Positions 26,122 through 35,546 of a stretch of 64,000 nucleotides of DNA are shown piece after piece; positions within the stretch are counted from its first letter, which is position 1, and the number at the start of each line of letters is the position of its first letter. The notes beneath the pieces were generated by a model. The model was not told where the DNA came from. It saw only the letters and a program-made list of their open reading frames with translations, and did not search any database. The DNA is from CAYWMP01 sp964459445 (lineage in GTDB: Bacteria > Desulfobacterota > DSM-4660 > Desulfatiglandales > HGW-15): the NCBI GenBank assembly GCA_964459445.1, contig CAYWMP010000002.1, positions 1 through 64,000 of the forward strand, written 5' to 3'. A program made the translations under genes and the position numbers.

Positions 26122-27450
26122 ATGAGCAAATCATTGGTGGCCATCGTACGATATGAAAAGCCTCTGGAATCGGTCCGGAAGGCCGTTGCGCTGTCAAAGG
26201 GATTTGACCATATCTCCTCTAATGCAAAGGTATTTATTAAACCGAATATTTGCTTTTGGACCAAGGCCGTCCCTTTCCCAAAATGGGGTGTGGTCACGAC
26301 CTCCCGCGTGGTGGAAGATATGGTCGTTCTCCTTAAGGAGATTGGTGTTGATGACATTACTATCACCGAGGGGACGGTCACCTTGGATCCCAAAGACAAG
26401 GAGACCCCGGCCCATGCCTTTGAAACCCTGGGGTACGGGATCCTTAATAAGCGCTATGGTGTGAAATATATCAACGTGTTCGAGCGGCCCTTTGAGAAGC
26501 TCGATCTCGGGGACGGCGTAAGGCTCAGTTTCAACGCCGACGTCCTGTCGGGCGATCTGATTATCGATCTGCCTGTTTTAAAAACACACATCCAGACGGT
26601 TGTGAGTCTGGGGATCAAAAACCTGAAGGGTCTCATTGACATCAATTCACGCAAGAAATGCCACAGTGCTGATCCAGAAAAAGATCTCCACTTCATGGTC
26701 TCAAAACTCCCGGACAGACTTCCGCCGGTTTTCGTGCTGTTGGACGGCATCTACACATGCGAGAGGGGCCCTGCCTTTGACGGACGATTGCGTCGAAGCA
26801 ACATCCTTGTGGCCTCCTCCGATCCCCTATCCGCTGACATGGTTGGAGCTAAGATCTTAGGCTATGAGCCCGCGCAGGTTCCGCACCTGGTACACGTGGC
26901 AAAAAAACAGGGACGCGAGCTCGATCTCAGCCGTGTGACCTTGCTCGGAGTGGATTTGGATGAAGTAACATCCTTTCATGAGCACGACGTTGTCTACATG
27001 GAGGACGAAGACGGTGTTCTTCCAAAACCCATGAAAAAGCAGGGAATCAAAGGCCTGTCCTATCCCAAGTACGATCTGTCCATGTGCACCTACTGCTCGG
27101 GAATAAACGGACTCATCATAAACGCGATCCGCTATGCCTGGAAAGGTGTGGCGTGGGATGATGTGGAGGTCCTAACGGGAAAAATGATGAAGCCCTCACC
27201 GGGAAAAAAGAAAACGATATTGGTCGGGAAATGTATTTATCAGGCGAACAAGGACAATCCGGATGTGCAAGAAATGATTCCGATCAAGGGATGTCCACCC
27301 AAATCTGAGCATATTGTCAAGGCTCTTCACCAGGCTGGCATTGAAGTTAATCCGGCCCTTTTCGAAAACGTCGATCAATTGCCCGGTTTTTTCATGCAAC
27401 TGTATGAAGGGAAACCTGAATTCGAGGCGGCCTTTTTTAAGATTCAATAG
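26122..27450 (+). CDS. DUF362 domain protein
   Basis: A 442-residue cytoplasmic protein of the DUF362 family, found mainly in anaerobes and of unknown biochemical role. The family core is visible in FIKPNICFW, VVTTSRVVEDMV, ITITEGTV, DLIIDLPVLKTHIQTVVSLGIKNLKGLI and DGIYTCERGPAFDGR. No ferredoxin-type CxxCxxC motif is present, but Cys in MCTYCSG, VGKCIYQ and IKGCPPKSEH could still hold a cluster. The C-terminal GCPPKSEHIVKAL resembles the tail of electron-transfer subunits. It is 18 bp upstream of the hydroxyacyl-CoA dehydrogenase gene, so a role in electron transfer or activation in this beta-oxidation pathway is plausible. Confidence 0.8.
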   Translation: MSKSLVAIVRYEKPLESVRKAVALSKGFDHISSNAKVFIKPNICFWTKAVPFPKWGVVTTSRVVEDMVVLLKEIGVDDITITEGTVTLDPKDKETPAHAFETLGYGILNKRYGVKYINVFERPFEKLDLGDGVRLSFNADVLSGDLIIDLPVLKTHIQTVVSLGIKNLKGLIDINSRKKCHSADPEKDLHFMVSKLPDRLPPVFVLLDGIYTCERGPAFDGRLRRSNILVASSDPLSADMVGAKILGYEPAQVPHLVHVAKKQGRELDLSRVTLLGVDLDEVTSFHEHDVVYMEDEDGVLPKPMKKQGIKGLSYPKYDLSMCTYCSGINGLIINAIRYAWKGVAWDDVEVLTGKMMKPSPGKKKTILVGKCIYQANKDNPDVQEMIPIKGCPPKSEHIVKALHQAGIEVNPALFENVDQLPGFFMQLYEGKPEFEAAFFKIQ

Positions 27451-27468
27451 AAAGTCCTGGAGTAATAA

Positions 27469-28350
27469 ATGTTATCCGTACTCGTCATAGGCGCGGGATT
27501 CATGGGATCGGGCATTGCTCAAGTATGTGCCCAGGCCGGCTACGAGGTTCACCTAATGGATGTGAACAAAGAGAGCCTTTTGTCGGCCCAAAAGGGGATC
27601 GACTGGTCTTTGGCAAAGCTGGCGGAAAGGGGGAGTATCGGGGAATCGCCTGTCGCGGTCAGTGAACGAATCAGCCTTGAGACAGATTTGGAGGCCGCCA
27701 GACATGCGCAATGGGTCATTGAGTGCGCCGTTGAAATAGAAGAGGTCAAGGAGGAGATATTCAAAGAATTGGATAGCCTCGCGTCGGACCAAACGCCCCT
27801 TGCCAGCAATACATCGACCATACCCATCACGAGGATCGCCCGATCGACCAGTCATCCCCATAGGGTTTTGGGCCTGCACTTCTTTGGCCCTGTGCCGATG
27901 ATGGGTCTTGTTGAAGTTGTTAAAGGTGAGGACGCAGCGGAGGAAGTCTATGAACAGGGCGTTGCCTTTGTTCGTTCTCTAGGAAAAACCCCGGTCTGCG
28001 TTAAGCAGGACATTCCGGCATTCGTTATGAATCGGATTTTCTCCGCGGCTTTTAGGGAAGCCATTGGACTGGTGGAACGAGATGTCGTGACCGTGGAAGA
28101 TGTGGACATCGGCATGCGATTAGGATACGGATGGTCTGCAGGTCCCTTTGAGATCGCCGATAACGCCGGGTTGGACACCTTCGCTTTGATCGCTGATTCC
28201 CTGAAAAAGTTGGGAGAGGATCATCTTGTTTTTGATTCAGACCTGATTGATCGCATGGTCAAAGACGGGCGTCTTGGCCGAAAGGCAGGGAAGGGATTTT
28301 ATCAGTATACATCGGAAGGAAAACGCAAACCCCGGGAAGACAAACCATAA
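27469..28350 (+). CDS. 3-hydroxyacyl-CoA dehydrogenase
   Basis: A 293-residue NAD-dependent enzyme (PaaH/Hbd type) that oxidises 3-hydroxyacyl-CoA to 3-ketoacyl-CoA. Rossmann motif VIGAGFMGSGIAQ (6-18); SNTSTIPIT (113-121). The catalytic His lies in GLHFFGP (H137), but the next conserved residue, Asn in the usual HFFNP, is Gly140. E149 in GLVEVV fits the catalytic Glu; VMNRIFSAAFREAI and YGWSAGPFEIADNAGLD give the dimerisation domain. It is co-oriented with the DUF362 gene (18 bp). The Asn to Gly change raises the question of substrate or function. Confidence 0.88.
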   Translation: MLSVLVIGAGFMGSGIAQVCAQAGYEVHLMDVNKESLLSAQKGIDWSLAKLAERGSIGESPVAVSERISLETDLEAARHAQWVIECAVEIEEVKEEIFKELDSLASDQTPLASNTSTIPITRIARSTSHPHRVLGLHFFGPVPMMGLVEVVKGEDAAEEVYEQGVAFVRSLGKTPVCVKQDIPAFVMNRIFSAAFREAIGLVERDVVTVEDVDIGMRLGYGWSAGPFEIADNAGLDTFALIADSLKKLGEDHLVFDSDLIDRMVKDGRLGRKAGKGFYQYTSEGKRKPREDKP

Positions 28351-28649
28351 AGGATTCCTCTATTCACCGCAGAGTTCTCAGAGAGCGCAGAGAGGCTCAT
28401 AAAACCTGGATGGTTCACTATATTAACATGTAAAGCCAAACGCTTTGGACATAGTTAAAGACAATTGACGGTGGATGAATCTAATAACCGGAGTAATGGA
28501 GTGTTGGGTCTTTAAACAGAATTCGAGTCGTAATATTCAAATTTTTGTCGAGTTCTAATTCCGCACATAAACTTTGAAAAAGAGTTTTTTCATTACTCCA
28601 TCAATCCAGTACTCTATTACTCCAACCAATCATTCAAGGAGTGGTGCAC
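28351..28649. repeat. intergenic formulaic inverted repeats
   Basis: 'ccggagtaatggagtg' (about 28491) is inverted against 'cattactccatcaatccagtactctattactcc' (28590-28622, given as separate short blocks of the same GGAGTAATgGAGT unit). A CGCAGAG-type stretch lies at about 28366-28393. The end carries the ribosome-binding site (AAGGAG) of the next gene. No gene is seen. Confidence 0.5.
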
Positions 28650-30782
28650 ATGGAAACGGAATACAAGACAATCAAAGTGACATTGAAAGACGGTGTGGCG
28701 GTCTTCACTATCGACAACCCCCCGGTGAATCAGTTATCATCACAGCTGGGTGAAGATTTCAGGGCAGCGATCACAGGGGCCTATGAAGATGATGGGGTGA
28801 AGGCCATTGTCATAACGGGAACGGGCAGGAACTTTATTGCAGGTGCAGACATAACCCGACTCCAGACCGTGGAGGACAGGGATGAGATTCTTCAGATAGC
28901 TCTGGAAGGCGCAAGGTTCCTAAACAGTATTGAAATCGGTCCAAAGCCCGTTGTGGCGGCGATCAACGGCAATTGTCTCGGAGGCGGCCTCGAAACCGCC
29001 ATGGTGTGCCATTACCGGGTTGCGGCAGAGGGGGTTAACCTGGGTCAACCGGAGGTGCAAATCGGCGTGATTCCAGGGGCCGGCGGTACCCAGAGACTGC
29101 CGCGGCTGATCGGATTGCCCAATGCCATGGAGATGATCACGGTCGGAAAACCAATCAAAGCGGAAAAGGCCTTCAGCCGCGGACTTGTGGACGAAGTAGT
29201 CGAACCCGAGCAACTCGTGGATGCGGCCTTGAAGGCAGCAGGTTGGTTTCTTTCGGGCGAGCTCAATCAACAGATGCGTATGACGCGCAACAGGAATGAC
29301 AGAATTCCAAGCGCCGCAGAAAAGATCGCATTGGTGAACTACGCCAAGTTTACGGCTTCTCAAAAGGCCAAAGGCTATATCGCACCTTTCAAGGCTATTG
29401 AGGCGATTGAGATGGGTCTGAGTTATGACATTGAGGCGGATATCGAAAAAGAGGTGGGCTTGTTTGCCGACTGCGCGGTCTCCGATGTGGCCAAGAACCT
29501 CATTGGAATTTTTTTAAACACCCGGGCTGCAGGCAGGCTGCCTCGAATCAAGGACGTCGAGCCGGCCAGGATAAAGAAGGTGGCCATGCTCGGTGGCGGT
29601 GTCATGGGCTCGGGGATCTTAAATCTCCTTTTAAAGGGCGGTTGTGAAGCGATTCTATGGGATATCAATGATGAGGCTATCGAAAAGGGAATAGCGTCAA
29701 TGCGCAAAACCTTTGATTTCCCCATAAAGAAAAAGAAGATGACCAAGGCCGATCTGGATAACATGATCGAGACCCAGTTCAAAAGGACAACCTCGCTGGA
29801 GGATTTAAAGGATGTGGACCTGGTTATTGAGGCCGTGCTGGAGGACATGAAGATCAAGCAGGATATCTGGAAACAGCTCGAAGACATCTGCCGTCCTGAG
29901 GCGATATTCGCGACAAACACCTCGGCCCTGCCCATCACGGAGATGGCCTCAATCCTTGAGGATCCGGGCAGGATGATAGGCCTGCACTTCTTTAACCCGG
30001 CCCACCGGATGCCACTCCTGGAAATCATTTGTGCAGAAAAGACATCCGACCAGACCTTGTCCACATGCGTTTCCTTTGCGAGAGCGATCAGAAAGATTCC
30101 GATTGTGGTGAACGACGGTCCGGGATTTTATGTCAGCAGGCAACTCGGCGGATTGATGAGTGGCGCAGTGTACCTGACGGCTGAGGGCGTGGATGGGGCG
30201 GCCATCGAAAATGCCGTGACGGATTTCGGTATGCCCATGGGGCCCGCAACCCTCTCTGACCTCACGGGTATTGATATTAACTACCATGTCTCCAGGATCT
30301 TTGAGAAGCGGTTAGGGGAACGTTATAAAGTCCATCCTCTCACCGAGGCGATATACAACACGGGCTGCTACGGCCGAAAGACGGGCTCCGGTTATTTTGA
30401 CTACAGTGGTGAAGAACCCGTCCCCAACCCGGTCGTTATGGAAGCGGTTCAGGGGTATCTTAAGGAGAAAGGTGTCGAGCCGAAGAAGATGTCAAAACAG
30501 GACATTGTGGATTTGATGCTGGCTTTGGGGATCAATGAGTCGGCCTTGATGATAGAAGAGGGGATCTGCGATAGGCCTCAGGACATGGATCTTGCCATGA
30601 TTTACGGCACGGGATTTCCGCCCTATCGCGGGGGCATCCTGCGTTATGCCGACAAGTGGGGACTAAAAAATGTGTACGAGAAGCTGGCAGATCTGGAGCA
30701 GCAGTACGGTCTCCGATTCAAACCGGCCGATCTGATCAAAGAGATGGCTGAAACCGATAGGACATTCTATCAAGAGCATTAG
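28650..30782 (+). CDS. FadJ-type enoyl-CoA hydratase / 3-hydroxyacyl-CoA dehydrogenase
   Basis: A 710-residue fusion that carries out two successive steps of beta-oxidation. N-terminal crotonase domain: oxyanion hole RNFIAGADIT (about 62-71), both catalytic Glu in GGGLETAMVCHY and GQPEVQIGVIPGAGGTQRLP. The central Rossmann domain begins AMLGGGVMGSGI (about 313), with ATNTSALPIT and GLHFFNPAHRMPLLEI, where the His and Asn are both normal. C-terminal domains include GFYVSRQL and NTGCYGRKTGSGYFDY. ATG 28650 is chosen over GTG 28641 since AAGGAG is 8 bases before it. It sits in a cluster with thiolase and acyl-CoA dehydrogenase genes. Confidence 0.92.
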   Translation: METEYKTIKVTLKDGVAVFTIDNPPVNQLSSQLGEDFRAAITGAYEDDGVKAIVITGTGRNFIAGADITRLQTVEDRDEILQIALEGARFLNSIEIGPKPVVAAINGNCLGGGLETAMVCHYRVAAEGVNLGQPEVQIGVIPGAGGTQRLPRLIGLPNAMEMITVGKPIKAEKAFSRGLVDEVVEPEQLVDAALKAAGWFLSGELNQQMRMTRNRNDRIPSAAEKIALVNYAKFTASQKAKGYIAPFKAIEAIEMGLSYDIEADIEKEVGLFADCAVSDVAKNLIGIFLNTRAAGRLPRIKDVEPARIKKVAMLGGGVMGSGILNLLLKGGCEAILWDINDEAIEKGIASMRKTFDFPIKKKKMTKADLDNMIETQFKRTTSLEDLKDVDLVIEAVLEDMKIKQDIWKQLEDICRPEAIFATNTSALPITEMASILEDPGRMIGLHFFNPAHRMPLLEIICAEKTSDQTLSTCVSFARAIRKIPIVVNDGPGFYVSRQLGGLMSGAVYLTAEGVDGAAIENAVTDFGMPMGPATLSDLTGIDINYHVSRIFEKRLGERYKVHPLTEAIYNTGCYGRKTGSGYFDYSGEEPVPNPVVMEAVQGYLKEKGVEPKKMSKQDIVDLMLALGINESALMIEEGICDRPQDMDLAMIYGTGFPPYRGGILRYADKWGLKNVYEKLADLEQQYGLRFKPADLIKEMAETDRTFYQEH

Positions 30783-31123
30783 GAAGAGCGTATCTGTTCC
30801 TGAGTTGGTTGAGTTTGTGGAAAACCCAAAATACAAATCCCAAATAACAAACAAATTCCAATGACCGAAATTCAAAATCCCAAACCGGCCATATGATTAT
30901 GATAAAAGCGGCACTCGTAGCGCAGGCGTCATGTGCAGCAGGAATGAGTTGAAAAAGGCATTTCCATTGGCGGTGCAATAATCGAAATTGTTTGGGACAT
31001 TGGTGCTTGAGATTTATTTGTAATTTGGTGCTTGGTTATTGGGATTTAATAGCTTTATAGATAGATACGAAAGCCTTATTGGTGCAATGAATTGCTAATA
31101 GCTTATCGATAGGAGGTAGTAAG
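30783..31123. repeat. intergenic imperfect inverted repeat of AAATCCCAAAT units
   Basis: 'aaatcccaaataacaaac' and neighbouring text (about 30820-30885) is inversely related to 'ttgggacattggtgcttgag' to 'ggttattgggattt' (30991-31048). The pair could fold into a very long imperfect stem or be the two ends of an old mobile element. The AGGAGG of the thiolase gene closes the gap. No gene is seen. Confidence 0.5.
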
Positions 31124-32329
31124 ATGAAAGAAGTGGTTATAGCAGGGTATTTGAGGACGGCACAGTCCCGGTCCAGGCCAAGAGACCCGGCGAGGGACTG
31201 GTTCTGTAAAATGAGAGGCGACGAACTCCTGGCCAAGTTGCTTCCTGAGGTCATTGAGAGGACCGGAGTCGATCCAAAGGAAATTGACGATTTTCTTGTG
31301 GGATGTGCGACAGCCGTAGGAGAGCAATGGGCCTATGGCGGACGTTTTCCTATTTTCCTTGCGAACCTTCCCGAGACCATATCCGCCAAATTTGTGGATC
31401 AGCAATGCGGTTCGGCCATGGCGGCCATCCAAATAGGATTTATGGAAATTGCACAGGACTTCGCAGATATTGTCCTGGTGGGCGGCTACGAACACATGAC
31501 CCGAGTACCCATGGGCGGTTACCTGGTGGATCGTGGTTACATTGCACCCAACACGACTCTTTTCACGTATCCATCCCATCAGCATTGGGATATGATGACG
31601 AGCATGAATATGGGCCTTACCGCTGAGAAGCTATTTTCCCAAACGGATTTTACCAGAGAAGATATGGATCGTTGGGGCGCGCGGTCCCATCAGTTGGCCG
31701 CCAAGGCTCAAGACGAAGGTTTTTTTGAAGGCGAAATCCTGCCCATTGAGGCGCCACAGGATGACGGGACCACCCTGAATGTGAACAAAGATCAAGCCGT
31801 ACGACACGATGCCACCTTTGAGGGCATGGCTGATCTCAGACCCGCCTTTAAGAAGGACGGCGTCATCACAGCAGGCAACTCATCTCCGCTGAACGCGGCC
31901 GCCACTTCCATGGTGCTCATGTCAAAAGAAACGGCCATGAAAAAGGGGATTAAACCTTTGGCCACAGTCAGGTCCATCGGCTTTGCAGGTGTGGATCCCA
32001 CTGTCATGGGCATAGGGCCCATTCCGGCCAGCCAAAAGGCCCTTGAAAAGGCGGGACTTCAGGCCTCGGATATCGACTTTTGGGAGATCAACGAGGCCTT
32101 TAGCATCGTGGCCCTCAATTGTATTAAGGAATTGGGTTTGGAGCCTGACAGGGTTAATATCATGGGCGGCGGCACGGCCATCGGCCATTCTCTTGGGGCC
32201 ACGGGCATCCGTTTGGTAGGCACCCTGGCTCGCGTCCTGGAAGCAAAGGGAGGGCGTTACGGATGTGCGAACGCGTGTGTCGGCGGCGGGCAGGGCGTGG
32301 CCACTATCATTGAGAGGGAGGAGTATTAG
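31124..32329 (+). CDS. acetyl-CoA acyltransferase (thiolase)
   Basis: A 401-residue type II thiolase that cleaves 3-ketoacyl-CoA with CoA, or runs in reverse. The nucleophile is C95 in QQCGSAM; the other active-site motifs are NEAF (about 325), GGGTAIGHSLGATG (about 349-362) and CVGGGQG near the C-terminus, all intact. Ribosome-binding site AGGAGG. Placed between the FadJ-type fusion and the acyl-CoA dehydrogenase on the same strand, completing the beta-oxidation spiral. The chain-length range cannot be read from the sequence. Confidence 0.93.
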   Translation: MKEVVIAGYLRTAQSRSRPRDPARDWFCKMRGDELLAKLLPEVIERTGVDPKEIDDFLVGCATAVGEQWAYGGRFPIFLANLPETISAKFVDQQCGSAMAAIQIGFMEIAQDFADIVLVGGYEHMTRVPMGGYLVDRGYIAPNTTLFTYPSHQHWDMMTSMNMGLTAEKLFSQTDFTREDMDRWGARSHQLAAKAQDEGFFEGEILPIEAPQDDGTTLNVNKDQAVRHDATFEGMADLRPAFKKDGVITAGNSSPLNAAATSMVLMSKETAMKKGIKPLATVRSIGFAGVDPTVMGIGPIPASQKALEKAGLQASDIDFWEINEAFSIVALNCIKELGLEPDRVNIMGGGTAIGHSLGATGIRLVGTLARVLEAKGGRYGCANACVGGGQGVATIIEREEY

Positions 32330-32356
32330 TTGCGGGTTACGGGTTGCGGGTTGCTT

Positions 32357-32378
32357 GCCCGCCTTCTTTCTGGCGGGC
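32357..32378. repeat. perfect hairpin, REP-like (copy 3 of 3)
   Basis: GCCCGCC / GGCGGGC with an 8-base loop TTCTTTCT, the same stem and loop style as 414-441 (TTACTTCT) and 24909-24930 (ATAATTCT). It is flanked by short GCGGGTT and GTTGCTC reiterations and could attenuate transcription between the thiolase and dehydrogenase genes. Confidence 0.55.
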
Positions 32379-32428
32379 TCGTTGCTCGTTGCTGATAGAC
32401 ATCAGCATAAGAGCTTGGAGGGGGTACC

Positions 32429-34249
32429 ATGGGCATCAATTATTTTCGGAGAAATGACAGGGATTTGAAATTTGTGCTTTTTGAGCAGCTCGATATTGAC
32501 AAGCTTTTATCCTATGAGGCCTACAAGGATTTCTCTGTCGATGATTTCACCATGATTATCGATGAGGCTATCAAGGTCTGCAAAGAGGTCCTGGGGCCGG
32601 CCTATCAGGATGGCGATCGGGAAGGATGCACCTATGAGAGCGGTGAAGTCAAGGCCCCTGCCTCATTTCATGAATGCTGGAAGGTCATGGCCGAAAATGG
32701 CTGGTTGGCGGTTTCGAGTAGTCCCGAATTTGGGGGTCAAGGGTTGCCCTATACCCTGGGCGGCCTTGTAAGCGAACTTTTTACAGGTGCCAACATGGCC
32801 TTTTTGTGCTTTCCGGGCCTGGCGGTGGGCAACGGTCACCTGATCGAAAACTTCGGCACAGACGAGGACAAGGCCCTGTTCGTTGAGAAAATGTACACTG
32901 GCGTATGGGGCGGCACGATGTGCCTGACAGAGCCTGATTCCGGCTCCGACGTGGGCTGGTTGCTGACCAAGGCCGTCCCCGACCCGGATTCAGACGATCC
33001 CCGCATTTACAGGATAGAGGGCACAAAGCGATTTATCACCTGCGGCGAGCACGATCTGACCGAGAACATTATTCACTTGGTGCTTGCTCGTATCGAAGGA
33101 GCGCCCCAGCGCACCAAGGGGATCAGTCTCTTTGCCGTGCCTAAGATATGGGTAAATCCTGACGGCTCCCTGGGCGAACCCAATGACGTCCTGTGCGCCG
33201 GCATTGAACATAAAATGGGGGCCAATGGATCGCCCACAGCCACGCTCAATTTCGGGGAAAATGGTGTGTGCAGGGGCATCCTTTTGGGTGAACCCCACAC
33301 GGGCATGGCCAAGATGTTCCAGATGATGAATGAAGCGCGAATCGGTTGCGGCGTTCAGGCCCTGGGACTGTCTGCAAGCGCCTATGACACGGCCAGCCAA
33401 TATGCCAAGGAACGTGTCCAGGGTCCGCCAGCCACCAACCGTAAGGGGGATCGGGTTCAGATTATAAAGCATGAAGACGTACGGCGATTACTGATGAACC
33501 TCAAGGCCGGAACCGAGGCCATGCGTGCCATGCTGGGCAAAACCATGTTTCTTGTGGATGTCGCGGAACACGACCCGGAAGAAGAAGAAAGGAAAAAAGC
33601 GGGGAACCTCATAGAACTATTGACACCCCTGGTCAAGGCCTACTTTGCGGACTTCGGCTACATGCTGACACGCGACGCTATACAGGTTTTGGGCGGCGTA
33701 GGCTTTTGCAGCGAATTTCCCGTGGAGCAGTATGCCCGGGACATCAAGATCGTGTCCATCTGGGAAGGCACATCCTATATCCAATCCCTGGATTTAGTGG
33801 GTAGAAAGCTCGGTTTGGACGGAGGCAAGGTCTTTCAGGATTGGATACAGGACGTAATGGGATTCACAGGGAAGCACAAGGAGGATGATGATTTCGGACC
33901 GGACTTCAAACTCCTCTTCAAAGCGGCCCAGGCAACCGGGGATTTTGCCATGCGGTTTATGCAGTATTTCCAGAATGAAAGGCAACAACTCATTCATTTG
34001 AGTTCTAATAACTTCCTGGATTGTTTTGCTGAAACGGTACTCGGGCAGTGCATCCTGGAGCAGGGATTGATCGCCCGGGAAAAACTGGTCAAGGTGGATA
34101 AAAATTCGGCGGATGGGATCTTTTACAGGGGAAAGATAGAGACTACCAAATACTTTTGCAGAAACATCCTGCCCAACGTGTTTGCGCGTCACACCGCTCT
34201 TAAACAGGAAGATACATCGGCGATTGATATCCCGGAGGAGGCCCTGTAA
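32429..34249 (+). CDS. acyl-CoA dehydrogenase with C-terminal extension
   Basis: A 606-residue FAD enzyme of the long acyl-CoA dehydrogenase group (DmdC/FadE5-like, with an N-terminal and C-terminal extra domain). Key parts: LGGLVSELFTGANMAF, MCLTEPDSGSDV (FAD/substrate segment about 170-181), RIEGTKRFITCGEHD, MMNEARIGCGVQALG, and the QVLGGVGFCSEFPVEQYARDIKI block. The catalytic Glu is E446 in SIWEGTSYIQ. Normal short acyl-CoA dehydrogenases are about 380 residues, so the additions are real. The start has GGAGG 7 bases upstream. It ends the plus-strand acyl-CoA cluster. The electron acceptor (ETF) is not encoded in the window. Confidence 0.93.
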   Translation: MGINYFRRNDRDLKFVLFEQLDIDKLLSYEAYKDFSVDDFTMIIDEAIKVCKEVLGPAYQDGDREGCTYESGEVKAPASFHECWKVMAENGWLAVSSSPEFGGQGLPYTLGGLVSELFTGANMAFLCFPGLAVGNGHLIENFGTDEDKALFVEKMYTGVWGGTMCLTEPDSGSDVGWLLTKAVPDPDSDDPRIYRIEGTKRFITCGEHDLTENIIHLVLARIEGAPQRTKGISLFAVPKIWVNPDGSLGEPNDVLCAGIEHKMGANGSPTATLNFGENGVCRGILLGEPHTGMAKMFQMMNEARIGCGVQALGLSASAYDTASQYAKERVQGPPATNRKGDRVQIIKHEDVRRLLMNLKAGTEAMRAMLGKTMFLVDVAEHDPEEEERKKAGNLIELLTPLVKAYFADFGYMLTRDAIQVLGGVGFCSEFPVEQYARDIKIVSIWEGTSYIQSLDLVGRKLGLDGGKVFQDWIQDVMGFTGKHKEDDDFGPDFKLLFKAAQATGDFAMRFMQYFQNERQQLIHLSSNNFLDCFAETVLGQCILEQGLIAREKLVKVDKNSADGIFYRGKIETTKYFCRNILPNVFARHTALKQEDTSAIDIPEEAL

Positions 34250-34347
34250 GATGTCATAAGGTTACAGTGTTAAGTGTTCAGGATTCAAAATTCAGGGTTT
34301 ACTAACACCTAATACCCACAACCCGCGACTCGCAGTACGCAGCCTAC

Positions 34348-35175
34348 CTACGATTTATAAAGCACTCGGCAGGTATTCACCAACCTTCCAATCTTTTCGA
34401 TCTCAATGACAATCTCATCCCCGTCTTTCATGTAAATGGAAGGCTCTCTGAAAGTCCCCACGCCATGGGGTGTGCCCGTGAGTATGACATCCCCCGGATA
34501 GAGCGTAAAGTTTTGGGAGAGGAAGTGGATGAGTTTGGGCAGTTTGAAAATAATTTCATTGGTGTTGCTGTCCTGCATGAGTTCGCTATTCAATCGGGAT
34601 TTTATGGCCAGGGCATGGGGGTCCGGTATCTCATCTTGGGTCACGATCCAGGGCCCCAGGGGGCAAAATGTATCCAGGGTTTTCCCTCTCACCCATTGGC
34701 CGTCTCCGAACTGAAGGTCTCTGGCACTGACGTCATTGGCGCAGGTATAGCCAAACACGGCGTCCATGGCCTCGTTTTCGGAACAATGGTAAATAGACTT
34801 TCCCATAATGACGGCGAGTTCTGCCTCAAAATCCACCTTTTTCGTAACTTCCTCGTACCAGGTAATCACACCGTCGTGACCCAGGAGGCTGTTGGGGAAT
34901 TTGGCAAAGATGAGGGGTTTTTCAGGGACCGTGCCTTTGCTTTCCCGGATATGGTCCATGTAGTTCAGGCCGATGCCGATGATCTTGGAAGGGCGAGTCA
35001 CTGCCGGGGCAAATTGTACTTTCTCAAACGAAATGGCATCGGCCGAAGGTTGAAGATTTCGACCGCCCTCAATGAAGGCGGTCATGTCCCCGTCAAAATC
35101 CATCGGGACCAGCCCTCGATCCTCAACCATACCCAATCGAATATTCTGTCCATCGTAAAATTGTGCAATTTTCAT
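34348..35175 (-). CDS. fumarylacetoacetate hydrolase (FAH) family protein
   Basis: A 275-residue FAH-fold enzyme such as a 2-keto-4-pentenoate hydratase/decarboxylase or acylpyruvase. Divalent metal ligands are visible in VDFEAELAVIMG (E-x-E type) and ANDVSARDLQF (D); the PSKIIGIGLNY and GTPHGVG segments are characteristic. An upstream frame to 35214 was rejected: MKIAQFYDG at 35175 is the standard family start and has AGGGA at 8-base spacing. It converges with the acyl-CoA dehydrogenase gene and is not obviously part of that pathway. Substrate not assignable. Confidence 0.88.
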   Translation of the reverse strand: MKIAQFYDGQNIRLGMVEDRGLVPMDFDGDMTAFIEGGRNLQPSADAISFEKVQFAPAVTRPSKIIGIGLNYMDHIRESKGTVPEKPLIFAKFPNSLLGHDGVITWYEEVTKKVDFEAELAVIMGKSIYHCSENEAMDAVFGYTCANDVSARDLQFGDGQWVRGKTLDTFCPLGPWIVTQDEIPDPHALAIKSRLNSELMQDSNTNEIIFKLPKLIHFLSQNFTLYPGDVILTGTPHGVGTFREPSIYMKDGDEIVIEIEKIGRLVNTCRVLYKS

Positions 35176-35546
35176 AATGTCGTTCCCTACTAATGGTATA
35201 ATGATATTAGTCAAAGGAAGAGTATTTGATCAGATACGCAATTGCCCATGTCCAACAATCTGATGAATAGCTTACTTTAGCTGAAGAAAATCTCCCAGAT
35301 TAGATAAAAATTTTCCATAGATAGCAGCTACATTCAATCCAGGTATTTTGAAGGTTTTTTATCGTAAGGTTGCGCTCGGGTCTGCGCATGATAGTAATGA
35401 CTACCAAGTGTATTCTATTGAGAATTTGGGTTGATAGCATTGTCGAAAATGTCCCCTATCTATTCCCTCCCGGCAAAATTCAATTTTCAGGAAAGGGAAT
35501 AGACGTTTGTCACGCTTATCAACTACGTCCCCCAAATCCCCTGAGG
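35176..35546. other. intergenic region, no gene seen
   Basis: I find no convincing gene or promoter. An open frame from 35370 runs antisense into the activase gene and is rejected. A short TATTCCCT/AGGGAATA pair (35460-35503) could form a weak stem downstream of the activase stop. Confidence 0.5.
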
